IMG/VR virus record: IMGVR_UViG_3300027844_000500
Location: 1 to 25,619 of that record
Reading direction: 5' to 3' (one strand)
Length of the DNA: 25,619 bases
From: a virus
Position numbers and translations under genes: made by a program. A model generated the notes under the pieces. That model was not told where the DNA came from, searched no databases, and saw nothing but the letters and a program-made list of their open reading frames with translations. Below, in pieces: positions 6,367 to 12,293 of the stretch (the stretch's first letter is position 1; every line of letters begins with the position of its first letter).

Positions 6367-6605
6367 AATGTTTTGCGATTAAAGAGCCTATTATTATTGA
6401 TGCAATGGAGGCTTGTTTAAGCGTAGGGTATGCAAGCACTTCGTTATTTACCAGAAGATTGAATGTACCTTATAAAACAGCAATGAAAATAATGGATACG
6501 CTAGAGGATAATAAAATGGTAGGAATGTTTAACGGAACTGCCAAAAGAGAACTTATGCTTAATGATGTTGAATTTAAAAAACTACTTAAGCAAAATTGTT
6601 GCTAA
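6240..6605 (+). CDS. Coiled coil plus FtsK-gamma-like winged helix
   Basis: A 121-residue protein. Residues 1-36 form a likely coiled coil (KIFELESMVDFYKEELASLK). Residues 35-42 (QLRLHVVS) are encoded by the R arm of element e7. Residues 49-108 (IDAMEACLSVGYASTSLFTR onwards, then Y-K-T-A-M-K-I-M-D-T-L-E and A-K-R-E-L) match the layout of the FtsK gamma winged-helix domain, which in FtsK reads polar DNA motifs. There is no ATPase domain. A sequence-specific DNA-binding role is therefore likely, with an unknown target. The stop codon lies in the left arm of element e8 and the protein ends N-C-C. Confidence 0.75.
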   Translation: MKSKSEKIFELESMVDFYKEELASLKKVNKELTEQLRLHVVSQCFAIKEPIIIDAMEACLSVGYASTSLFTRRLNVPYKTAMKIMDTLEDNKMVGMFNGTAKRELMLNDVEFKKLLKQNCC

Positions 6606-6810
6606 CGGATGCGGTTAAGATTAGTTGCGTAGAATTAATGAATAAAACAAAATAGAAATGAAAATAGATGATATAAAGTACAGGGTAAATAGAGGCTACA
6701 CAATGAGTATTTACGGAAATAGCCAAGCAATACACGAAGAAATGTTAAAAGACATAACTTTCTTACTAGAACAAAACGAGCAATTAATTTTAACCGATGT
6801 TAGCCAACAA
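6596..6810 (+). repeat. Inverted-repeat element e8 (open, best-paired)
   Basis: L is TTGTTGCTAACG 6596-6607 and the arm CGGTTAAGATTAGTTGC 6612-6628. R is GCAATTAATTTTAACCG 6780-6796 and GTTAGCCAACAA 6799-6810. The 17-base arms pair completely with two G.T wobbles. The outer TTGTTG-CTAAC pairs with GTTAGCCAACAA apart from one bulged C. The gene at 6658 starts in the loop, and R lies inside it, encoding Q-L-I-L-T-D-V-S-Q. Confidence 0.85.
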
Positions 6811-6918
6811 CGTGAACTGTTGGAGCTTGTTACCGAGATAGCAAATAGTAAACAAGTTTACTCTAATACAAGACATAAATTATGGGCAAAAAAATTGATT
6901 AGCTCTAATTGTGGCTAA
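6658..6918 (+). CDS. Small hypothetical protein with element R arm in frame
   Basis: An 86-residue, mostly helical protein. Residues 41-49 (EQLILTDVS) are encoded by the R arm of element e8, splitting the protein into an N-terminal part (KIDDIKYRVNRGYTMSIYGN onwards) and a C-terminal helix (RELLELVTEIANSKQ). No family is recognised. The stop codon TAA (6916-6918) is inside the GGCTAAC core of element e9 and the protein ends S-N-C-G, parallel to the N-C-C end of the preceding gene. That parallel shows the elements also encode C-termini. Confidence 0.7.
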   Translation: MKIDDIKYRVNRGYTMSIYGNSQAIHEEMLKDITFLLEQNEQLILTDVSQQRELLELVTEIANSKQVYSNTRHKLWAKKLISSNCG

Positions 6919-7042
6919 CTTAGTTGTGTATGGCACGTTGCGAAATTAATAATTAAATAAAATAGATATGGGACAAAGTTGGTGTGGTACAATAGATAAT
7001 AGAAAAAAGAAGAAAAAGCAATGTGATATACACGTTGTTGTG
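6911..7042 (+). repeat. Inverted-repeat element e9 (open)
   Basis: L is GTGGCTAAC 6911-6919 and the arm GTGTATGGCACGTTGC 6926-6941. R is GCAATGTGATATACAC 7018-7033 and GTTGTTGTG 7034-7042. The 16 arm positions pair with G.T wobbles at positions 7 and 12 and one mismatch at position 8. The start codon at 6968 lies in the loop and R is in frame in that short gene. Confidence 0.75.
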
Positions 7043-7081
7043 CGACGTTATTGGAAAAAAGCCCTTAAATTGAAAATTTAA
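6968..7081 (+). CDS. 37-residue basic mini-protein
   Basis: MGQSWCGTIDNRKKKKKQCD is followed by I-H-V-V-V-R-R-Y-W-K-K-A-L-K-L-K-I. The leader AAATAAAATAGAT before the ATG matches that of other accessory genes here. The R arm of element e9 encodes Q-C-D-I-H-V-V-V, in the same frame as in the neighbouring genes, which supports translation. It is strongly basic and could bind nucleic acid, though it is short enough that coding status is uncertain. Confidence 0.5.
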   Translation: MGQSWCGTIDNRKKKKKQCDIHVVVRRYWKKALKLKI

Positions 7082-7088
7082 AATACGT

Positions 7089-7217
7089 ATGAGTAAGGAA
7101 GAATTAATTGATTTAATAATTGAATGTGTTAAAACAGCAGAGGATGACACTTACGGAACTATAAACTACGGTGTATTAAAAATATTCTTAAAAAACGAAA
7201 TACCTAATAAAAGATGA
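7089..7217 (+). CDS. 42-residue acidic hypothetical protein
   Basis: MSKEELIDLIIECVKTAEDD is followed by T-Y-G-T-I-N-Y-G-V-L-K-I-F-L-K-N-E. The pattern suggests two helices. Its TGA overlaps the ATG of the methyltransferase gene (ATGA), so the two are translationally coupled. That makes it a candidate partner or regulator of the methyltransferase. No family is recognised. Confidence 0.6.
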   Translation: MSKEELIDLIIECVKTAEDDTYGTINYGVLKIFLKNEIPNKR

Positions 7218-7972
7218 TAAAATTATACAAAGGAGATTGCTTAATAGAAAGCGATAAAATAGAAAGTGGTAGCGTTGATTTGATATTGACTGATTTACCT
7301 TATGGAACTACTAACAGAAATAAATGGGATGTTATCATACCTTTTGATGAAATGTGGAATTTTGTAAATAGAGTTAAAAAGAAAAACACAGCAATACTTT
7401 TTTTTAGTGATGAGCCGTTTACAAGTGAATTAATATTAAGTAATAGAAAACACTTTAAACAAAGAATTAATTGGGATAAAGATAGGGGAAGCGGATTTTT
7501 GAACGCTAAAAAAATGCTATTAAAACAAACTGAAGATATATGTTTGTTTTACGAAAAACCACCAACGTATAATCCCCAAATGATGGATGCTGACCCAAGC
7601 AGAATAAGACCATTTAAAAAAGATAGACCAGCAAGTAATGAAAGCACCAATTATGGAAGTACAAAAAACTTAAACTATAGCAAAGATTATGACAATACAA
7701 AAAGATACCCAACAAACTTGATTAAGTTTTCAAGTATGACAAATGATTGTAACCCAAAACACAGAATGCACCCAACACAAAAGCCAATTGAAATGCTTGA
7801 ATGGTTAATTAAAACTTATACTAATGAAGGAATGACTGTTTTAGATTTTACTATGGGTTCAGGAAGTACTGGGGTTGCTTGTGTAAATACAAACAGAGAT
7901 TTTATAGGAATTGAGCAAGACGCTAATTATTTCCAGATTGCAACCGATAGAGTGGGGGCTTTTTTACAATAA
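7214..7972 (+). CDS. Beta-class DNA methyltransferase (N6-adenine or N4-cytosine)
   Basis: A 252-residue enzyme. Motif IV TDLPYG is at residues 26-31 (a D-L-P-Y variant of DPPY). HPTQKP follows around 188. The SAM-binding motif I FTMGSGSTG is at 212-220, ahead of R-D-F-I-G-I-E. Motif IV before motif I defines the beta class, typical of solitary phage and restriction-modification enzymes. No restriction endonuclease is adjacent. It likely methylates phage DNA against host restriction; the site is unknown. It differs from the gene at 3617 in motif order, so this region carries two unrelated methyltransferases. Confidence 0.88.
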   Translation: MIKLYKGDCLIESDKIESGSVDLILTDLPYGTTNRNKWDVIIPFDEMWNFVNRVKKKNTAILFFSDEPFTSELILSNRKHFKQRINWDKDRGSGFLNAKKMLLKQTEDICLFYEKPPTYNPQMMDADPSRIRPFKKDRPASNESTNYGSTKNLNYSKDYDNTKRYPTNLIKFSSMTNDCNPKHRMHPTQKPIEMLEWLIKTYTNEGMTVLDFTMGSGSTGVACVNTNRDFIGIEQDANYFQIATDRVGAFLQ

Positions 7973-7973
7973 T

Positions 7974-8105
7974 GGCTCACAACTGAATTGTACAAGAATA
8001 GTTGCGACATAAAGCAGCAAATTAGTAAACAAACATTAACCAATAAGTTATATAAAACTTAATAAACAAGCCATAACAAGCAATTATTTTTGTACGTTGT
8101 TATGC
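7974..8105 (+). repeat. Inverted-repeat element e10 (open, non-coding loop)
   Basis: L begins GGCTCACAAC (7974-7983) with the arm GTACAAGAATAGTTGC 7990-8005. R is GCAATTATTTTTGTAC 8080-8095 and GTTGTTATGC 8096-8105. The 16-base arms pair completely, with G.T wobbles at positions 7 and 12. The 74-base loop holds no open reading frame of note. R here is not inside a gene, but its bases would still read Q-L-F-L-Y-V-V in the same phase. Confidence 0.85.
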
Positions 8106-8115
8106 ATTTTTAAAA

Positions 8116-8310
8116 ATGGGACACAGAATAAATTTAGAGGGATTACTAGCATTTCAAAGAGAAGAAAAAGTTTTGTTTGCATCGAGTAGCAAGGAACATA
8201 AAAAATTATACATTGAACTTAGGGGTAATTATACAGTGTATGTAAATAAAGAATTAGTTTTAGAAACGATGCAAGCAAAAGTTGCTATAGATAAGTACAA
8301 TTCCTTTTAA
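8116..8310 (+). CDS. Small hypothetical protein
   Basis: A 64-residue protein, not recognised. MGHRINLEGLLAFQREEKVL is followed by a beta-like central part (KKLYIELRGNYTVYVNKELV) and a short helix. The ATG at 8116 lies 10 bases after element e10 and is preceded by A-rich sequence. Its stop is 4 bases before the left arm of element e11. It is probably a small cytoplasmic accessory protein. Confidence 0.65.
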   Translation: MGHRINLEGLLAFQREEKVLFASSSKEHKKLYIELRGNYTVYVNKELVLETMQAKVAIDKYNSF

Positions 8311-8314
8311 TTGT

Positions 8315-8526
8315 GCCTAACGAATGGTGTATGGGTAGTTTATTTAACGATTAAAAATAAACAAATGGAAATATTAAAAGCAATAGAAATAATAGAAAAG
8401 CACAATGTTTGGCGAAGAGATAATAATGTACCTGCAAAAACTGAAATGGCAAACCCTACTGAATTAGGAATAGCAATTGACGAAGTACTAAGTAAGTTAA
8501 ATAAATTACTTATACACGGTGTTAAC
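8315..8526 (+). repeat. Inverted-repeat element e11 (open)
   Basis: L is GCCTAACG 8315-8322 and the arm GTGTATGGGTAGTTT 8327-8341. R is AAATTACTTATACAC 8503-8517 and GGTGTTAAC 8518-8526. The 15 arm positions pair with G.T wobbles at 7, 8 and 12. TTTAAC 8343-8348 and GTTAAA 8496-8501 can extend the stem. The gene at 8365 starts in the loop and R is inside it, encoding K-L-L-I-H-G-V-N. Confidence 0.75.
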
Positions 8527-8697
8527 TGCTGTAAGCCGACTTCATTTGAAAAGAACAACTTACCTGATGATGTAAAATATGCTTTTAATGAAGGTGTAGA
8601 GATTTACCAAGCGGTTATGAGCTATGAAAGTGCTATAATAGATAGAGCTGAATTTATAGAAGATGTACGAAAAGTTAAAAAGGCTTATTGTATTTAA
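8365..8697 (+). CDS. Two-part phage protein with conserved N-terminal domain
   Basis: A 110-residue protein. Residues 3-47 (ILKAIEIIEKHNVWRRDNNV, then M-A-N-P-T-E-L-G-I-A-I-D) match a small domain widespread in phage proteins, with the H-N-x-W-R-R and L-G-x-A-I-D signatures; its function is unknown. Residues 48-55 (LLIHGVNC) come from the R arm of element e11. Residues 60-110 form a separate helical part. The ATG at 8365 was preferred over an in-frame TTG at 8311 that lies in the element. The element thus falls at the junction of the two parts. Confidence 0.75.
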   Translation: MEILKAIEIIEKHNVWRRDNNVPAKTEMANPTELGIAIDEVLSKLNKLLIHGVNCCKPTSFEKNNLPDDVKYAFNEGVEIYQAVMSYESAIIDRAEFIEDVRKVKKAYCI

Positions 8698-8733
8698 CTA
8701 CTTATATACCAATATTCACCAAACAAAAAAGCT

Positions 8734-8979
8734 ATGCAGCACACAGAAAACGATTTGAATTACAGTATAAAAGGGTATGACTTTATTAAATGCAATAAGC
8801 AGAATACTACGTTTTACAATAACAGAACAGGTCGATTTATTAAATCTACTAAAAACGGTGGTAGTTATGGTATTTGGGTAGGTAGTAATTGGTTGACGTT
8901 ATCTAAGATAGAACAAGAAGATGTTGTTGATAATTCGCATATGTCAGACGATTTAAAACGATTATTAAGTCAATTTTAA
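8734..8979 (+). CDS. Hypothetical protein upstream of NinG
   Basis: An 81-residue protein, not recognised. It has many Asn, Lys and Tyr residues, a likely beta-rich middle (GRFIKSTKNGGSYGIWVGSN) and an acidic helical end (IEQEDVVDNSHMSDDLKRLL). Its stop codon shares a base with the ATG of the NinG gene (TAATG), so both are co-translated and it may assist DNA recombination or repair. Confidence 0.7.
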   Translation: MQHTENDLNYSIKGYDFIKCNKQNTTFYNNRTGRFIKSTKNGGSYGIWVGSNWLTLSKIEQEDVVDNSHMSDDLKRLLSQF

Positions 8980-9638
8980 TGCAGTTAACAATATATGATA
9001 TTATAAAAGAAGTAAATAAGGAAAGGATGAATAATAAACCAAAGAAATGTAAAGGTACAGGAGATTGCAAAGGTCATGGATGCGATAAAGAACACATACA
9101 ACGCAAATACGGTCTTTGTCCTGCGTGCCTTTACGAATGGTCTAAATCAACAGATGAAGGCAAAGAATGGTACAACAAGAACCTTATAAGAGTGAATAAG
9201 CCAAAGGAAGATTTAAAGGTTGCTAAAGTAGAACGTAAACAAGGTATTAAACTAGAGAATGTAAAGAAAGGAACTAAAGACGCTTTACACAAATTCATTA
9301 GAGAAAGAGACAAAGGGAAGCCTTGTATTAGTTGTAGTACTCCATGGAAGTCTAATTTTCAAGCTGGGCATTGTTTTAAAGCTGAATTATATACTTCTTT
9401 AAAGTACTATATACCAAACATAAACGGACAATGTGAACAATGTAACCTAAGAAGAGAAGGAAACGAAGCTGGTTATTTATTAAACCTACCTAATAGAATA
9501 GGGGATGATAATTATAAAGAATTAGTACGTTTAGCTTCTATAGACAAACACAATACTCACAAATGGGATAGAGAAGAATTAAAAAAGATTAGAACAAACG
9601 CAAATATTTTATATAAAAAGCTATTATTTAATAAATAG
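8979..9638 (+). CDS. ninG: NinG/Rap-like recombination endonuclease
   Basis: A 219-residue protein of the lambda NinG (Rap) family, which cleaves branched DNA such as Holliday junctions during phage recombination. The typical core is present: F-I-R-E-R-D-K-G-K-P-C-I-S-C (residues 107-119), F-Q-A-G-H-C (127-132) and C-E-Q-C-N (152-156). These Cys and His residues form the metal-binding nuclease core. An extra N-terminal cysteine cluster (C24, C30, C35, C47, C50) probably holds another zinc. It overlaps the upstream gene by one base and precedes the small-gene run before the terminase. Confidence 0.85.
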   Translation: MQLTIYDIIKEVNKERMNNKPKKCKGTGDCKGHGCDKEHIQRKYGLCPACLYEWSKSTDEGKEWYNKNLIRVNKPKEDLKVAKVERKQGIKLENVKKGTKDALHKFIRERDKGKPCISCSTPWKSNFQAGHCFKAELYTSLKYYIPNINGQCEQCNLRREGNEAGYLLNLPNRIGDDNYKELVRLASIDKHNTHKWDREELKKIRTNANILYKKLLFNK

Positions 9639-9639
9639 G

Positions 9640-9651
9640 TTGTATATTTGC
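9640..9651 (+). promoter_or_regulatory. TTGTATATTTGC promoter-like motif
   Basis: A perfect TATATTTG -7 box (9643-9650) begins just after the stop of ninG. No clear TTG lies at the expected -33 distance. Transcription from near 9656 would give a leader of about 15 bases before the ATG at 9671. It is one of five TTGTATATT copies in the window. Confidence 0.55.
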
Positions 9652-9670
9652 GTAACTTAAAACTAAGAAA

Positions 9671-9760
9671 ATGAAAACAGAAAGACAACATAACCAAAGA
9701 AGAGTATTAATAGCAATAGTAATTATATCAATCTTTTTAATAGGGGTGTTAACATCGTAA
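9671..9760 (+). CDS. 29-residue single-pass membrane mini-protein
   Basis: A basic head (MKTERQHNQRRVL) is followed by a hydrophobic stretch (IAIVIISIFLIGVLTS) long enough to cross the membrane once, with the N-terminus predicted inside. It has a promoter-like motif 20 bases upstream and an A-rich leader. The role is unknown. Small phage membrane proteins can act in lysis control or superinfection exclusion, but nothing here decides this. Confidence 0.6.
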   Translation: MKTERQHNQRRVLIAIVIISIFLIGVLTS

Positions 9761-9773
9761 AGAATAAATAAAC

Positions 9774-9905
9774 ATGGAAGCGTATTATAAACTTAAAGTA
9801 GCCTGTGATAAATGTAGTGAAGCGTTTAGAAGCGTAACGGAAGTATTTAATAAATTATCAAAAAACAGTAAATATACTAGGACAGGTAGTATCTATCATA
9901 AATAA
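9774..9905 (+). CDS. 43-residue hypothetical protein
   Basis: MEAYYKLKVACDKCSEAFRS is followed by V-T-E-V-F-N-K-L-S-K-N-S-K-Y. It has one C-x2-C pair and is otherwise helical and basic. It lies 13 bases after the membrane mini-protein and 7 bases before the next gene, in a run of tiny genes. No family is recognised. Confidence 0.55.
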   Translation: MEAYYKLKVACDKCSEAFRSVTEVFNKLSKNSKYTRTGSIYHK

Positions 9906-9912
9906 AATAAAC

Positions 9913-10098
9913 ATGGAAAAATTAAATAAATTAGAAAAGGTTCTTATAATACTTTGTATTGTGTCATGTGCTATTACGATAATAGTTAGTATGTCAACTA
10001 ATAAAATAGTATCTACAAAAACAATAGAGCCGTACAAAGTAGTATTAACTAAAGTAGATGGTAAGGTCGTAAAAACATTTCACTATAAACAACAATAA
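9913..10098 (+). CDS. 61-residue single-pass membrane protein
   Basis: Residues 1-9 are charged, 10-26 are hydrophobic (VLIILCIVSCAITIIVSM), and 30-61 form a hydrophilic beta-like tail (PYKVVLTKVDGKVVKTFHYK). The basic residues before the hydrophobic segment suggest the tail is in the periplasm. No lipobox is present. The function is unknown. It sits between other tiny genes upstream of the terminase. Confidence 0.65.
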   Translation: MEKLNKLEKVLIILCIVSCAITIIVSMSTNKIVSTKTIEPYKVVLTKVDGKVVKTFHYKQQ

Positions 10099-10102
10099 AA
10101 TA

Positions 10103-10201
10103 ATGATTACAACAACACAAACAAGACACGAGAAAAGAAAGCAAGCTGTAACTAAATGGAATAGCTTAGGTAAGTATTTAAGAACAAGACGTAAAATTTA
10201 A
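10103..10201 (+). CDS. 32-residue basic mini-protein
   Basis: MITTTQTRHEKRKQAVTKWN is followed by S-L-G-K-Y-L-R-T-R-R-K-I. It is strongly basic and probably helical, so nucleic-acid binding is possible. It starts 4 bases after the membrane protein gene and ends just before a promoter-like motif. It is short, so its coding status rests on position and leader only. Confidence 0.45.
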   Translation: MITTTQTRHEKRKQAVTKWNSLGKYLRTRRKI

Positions 10202-10209
10202 ATTATTTA

Positions 10210-10221
10210 TTGTATATTACC
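10210..10221 (+). promoter_or_regulatory. TTGTATATTACC promoter-like motif
   Basis: A copy of the repeated TTGTATATT motif with an imperfect -7 box (TATATTAC). It lies 31 bases before the small terminase gene and could start the packaging operon. No clear -33 element is seen. Confidence 0.4.
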
Positions 10222-10251
10222 GAAATCGAATAAACAATACTAATATCAAAA

Positions 10252-10569
10252 ATGGAAGACGGTAGGATAAAGAATGGTGGCGCTAGAAAAGGAGCTGGTA
10301 GAAAAAAAGTAGTTGACGAACAAAAAGCAAACGCACTATTTGTTAAAGCACTTAAAGAAAAGTTTAACAAAGAAACAGACGATGATGCTAAAGTGCATTT
10401 CATAAAAAAAGTATTAATGGAAAGCCAAAGAGGTCAGTTATTTTTAGCTGAACATATTTTCGGTAAAGCTCCGCAAGAAATCAAGCAAACCAACCTAAAT
10501 ATAGATACTACAGATTTAACAGATAGCGAAATTAAGAAGCTAAGTAAAGCACTTGATGAGCAGTATTAA
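10252..10569 (+). CDS. terS: Terminase small subunit
   Basis: A 105-residue protein starting with G-G-A-R-K-G-A-G-R-K-K (residues 9-19), the basic, Gly-rich signature that opens many Bacteroidota phage small terminases. The rest is helical (ANALFVKALKEKFNK, VHFIKKVLMES), with an acidic C-terminus that may contact the large subunit. It overlaps the large terminase gene by 14 bases. Small terminases recognise the phage packaging site and hand it to the large subunit. The assignment rests on the signature and on position. Confidence 0.75.
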   Translation: MEDGRIKNGGARKGAGRKKVVDEQKANALFVKALKEKFNKETDDDAKVHFIKKVLMESQRGQLFLAEHIFGKAPQEIKQTNLNIDTTDLTDSEIKKLSKALDEQY

Positions 10570-11950
10570 AATAAACAAAGTGCTTAAATACAAATGCGAG
10601 AACAGTCTTTTGTTTTTCGCTCGCTACATCTATAAAGAAAATCATAATAGAAAGTTCATAAGGTCTAAACACTTTGAAGAGATAGCTAAGTTCTTAGAAG
10701 CTGTTTATCGTTTGGAAATTATTAGGGGTGTTATTAATTTACCACCTAGATACGGAAAGACAGAGCTAATAATAAAGATATTTACGTCGTGGTGTATAGC
10801 AAAGAATCACAGTTCTAAGTTCATACACCTTTCATATTCTGATTCATTAGCATTAGATAACTCAGCACAAACAAAGGAGTACATACAATCTGATTCTTAT
10901 CAGTCTTTATGGTCAATGACTTTAAAAAAAGACGCTCAATCAAAATCGAAATGGTTTAATGAGTACGGAGGTGGAATGTATGCTACTGCATCGGGTGGAG
11001 CTATAACGGGTTTTGGTGCAGGCGGTACGGATGAAAACGTTTTCGAGGGTGCTATACTTATAGATGACCCTTTGAAGCCAGACGACGCTTTTAGTGAGGT
11101 TAAACGTAATGCTGTAAACAACCGATACAACAACACTATTCGCTCAAGAACTAACAATAGAAACGTTCCTATAATAGTTGTAATGCAGAGGTTACATGAA
11201 GATGACTTAACAGGTTTCTTATTGTCAGGTGGTAGTGGTGAAGATTGGACTCACTTATGTATGCCAGCATTAGACGAAGATAATACTCCTTTATGGAATG
11301 ATAAACACAACTTCGAAGAGTTAGAATCTATTAGACAAGCGGATAGATATACATTCGCAGGTCAGTATATGCAGACTCCTTCTCCAGACGAGGGAGGGGA
11401 GTGGCGAAAAAATTGGTTTCAGATAATAGACAAATCTGAATTAAGTCCTAACATAAAATGGGAAATGTTCATTGATGGAGCTTATACGGAAAACACAAAG
11501 AACGACCCGACAGGGATACAAATATCAGGTAAACACAACAACGATTTATATATTTACAGTTCAATAGATAAGTATCTAGAAATGCCAGGCTTGAAAGCGT
11601 TTATAGAGCCGCATATCGAGTCTTTAGGTGTTAAGGTTTATCATATACTAATCGAGCCTAAAGCATCGGGTAAGTCACTTAAACAACTCTTAAAGAAAGA
11701 AACAAGGCTGAACGTTTCAGAGATACAAACTGATTTTGTTAAGGTGTCTAAGATAGAACGTGCTAGAACTTCATCAACTTTTATAGAGGGAGGAAGGGTG
11801 TTTTTAGTTAAGGGAACATGGAATGAAAACTTTTTAAAACAGGTTGCTACATTCCCAAACGCAAAGCATGATGAACACGTTGATTTAACTTCTTACGCTA
11901 TTGAAAGAAATTTATTAAATAAAAAGAAAAGAACAACAGCAAGAGTTTAA
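10556..11950 (+). CDS. terL: Terminase large subunit
   Basis: A 464-residue DNA-packaging motor. Walker A-type PPRYGKTE is at residues 63-70, and AILIDDP at 166-172 is Walker B. The nuclease part follows, with W-E-M-F-I-D-G-A-Y (Asp307) and a following D-P-T-G. It pumps DNA into the prohead using ATP and cuts concatemers. The ATG at 10556 is preferred to a TTG one codon earlier. It overlaps the small terminase gene. The length is normal for the family. Tail genes follow instead of the usual portal. Confidence 0.92.
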   Translation: MSSIKINKVLKYKCENSLLFFARYIYKENHNRKFIRSKHFEEIAKFLEAVYRLEIIRGVINLPPRYGKTELIIKIFTSWCIAKNHSSKFIHLSYSDSLALDNSAQTKEYIQSDSYQSLWSMTLKKDAQSKSKWFNEYGGGMYATASGGAITGFGAGGTDENVFEGAILIDDPLKPDDAFSEVKRNAVNNRYNNTIRSRTNNRNVPIIVVMQRLHEDDLTGFLLSGGSGEDWTHLCMPALDEDNTPLWNDKHNFEELESIRQADRYTFAGQYMQTPSPDEGGEWRKNWFQIIDKSELSPNIKWEMFIDGAYTENTKNDPTGIQISGKHNNDLYIYSSIDKYLEMPGLKAFIEPHIESLGVKVYHILIEPKASGKSLKQLLKKETRLNVSEIQTDFVKVSKIERARTSSTFIEGGRVFLVKGTWNENFLKQVATFPNAKHDEHVDLTSYAIERNLLNKKKRTTARV

Positions 11951-11957
11951 AATAAAA

Positions 11958-11969
11958 ATTGTATATTGC
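11958..11969 (+). promoter_or_regulatory. TTGTATATTGCC promoter-like motif
   Basis: A copy of the TTGTATATT motif 8 bases after the terL stop codon and 43 bases before the next start. It may give an extra start for the tail block. The -7 box deviates from consensus (TATATTGC) and no clear -33 element is seen. Confidence 0.4.
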
Positions 11970-12011
11970 CGATAGCTAAATACTATTTGAAATTTAATTA
12001 GCATAGATAAC

Positions 12012-12293
12012 ATGAATACAGAAGAGTTTACAGGATTAGACAAAGATATGCAAGCGTTGAACTTCAAGGTGATACAGTCTATACAGATAAAAGAAAATGA
12101 AATGGTCAAAAGTATTCTTAAAGACTACTTAAAGCGTGACGTTAAAGGAAATGATTTAAAGTTTATAGATAAGCAGTTCGACATGGTCAGAAAGAATGTA
12201 TATTTCCTGTATTTTAAAGATGAATTGCTAGGAGCTATTGAATATATAATGAGGGATAACAAGGTAGGTTTAAGTTTTGAGCCGATGGTTTAG
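12012..12293 (+). CDS. Hypothetical protein, first gene of the tail block
   Basis: A 93-residue, mostly helical, acidic protein (NTEEFTGLDKDMQALNFKVI onwards, then a segment K-N-V-Y-F-L-Y-F-K-D-E-L-L-G). No family is recognised. It follows terL after a 61-base gap with a promoter-like motif and ends directly against the next gene. Its place before tail genes suggests a virion-assembly role. Confidence 0.75.
   Translation: MNTEEFTGLDKDMQALNFKVIQSIQIKENEMVKSILKDYLKRDVKGNDLKFIDKQFDMVRKNVYFLYFKDELLGAIEYIMRDNKVGLSFEPMV

Noticed and set aside
8311-8364. TTG start extending the gene at 8365
   Set aside because: It lies in the left arm of element e11; the ATG at 8365 has an A-rich leader and begins the conserved domain.
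3256-8526. Canonical integron attC sites
   Set aside because: Two elements carry GCCTAAC (RYYYAAC), but the right sides read GTTGGC, GTTAGCC, GTTGTG and similar, not GTTRRRY, and no integron integrase is present.
3256-8526. Elements as plain intrinsic terminators
   Set aside because: They lack a T-run, and in six cases the right arm lies inside a coding sequence.
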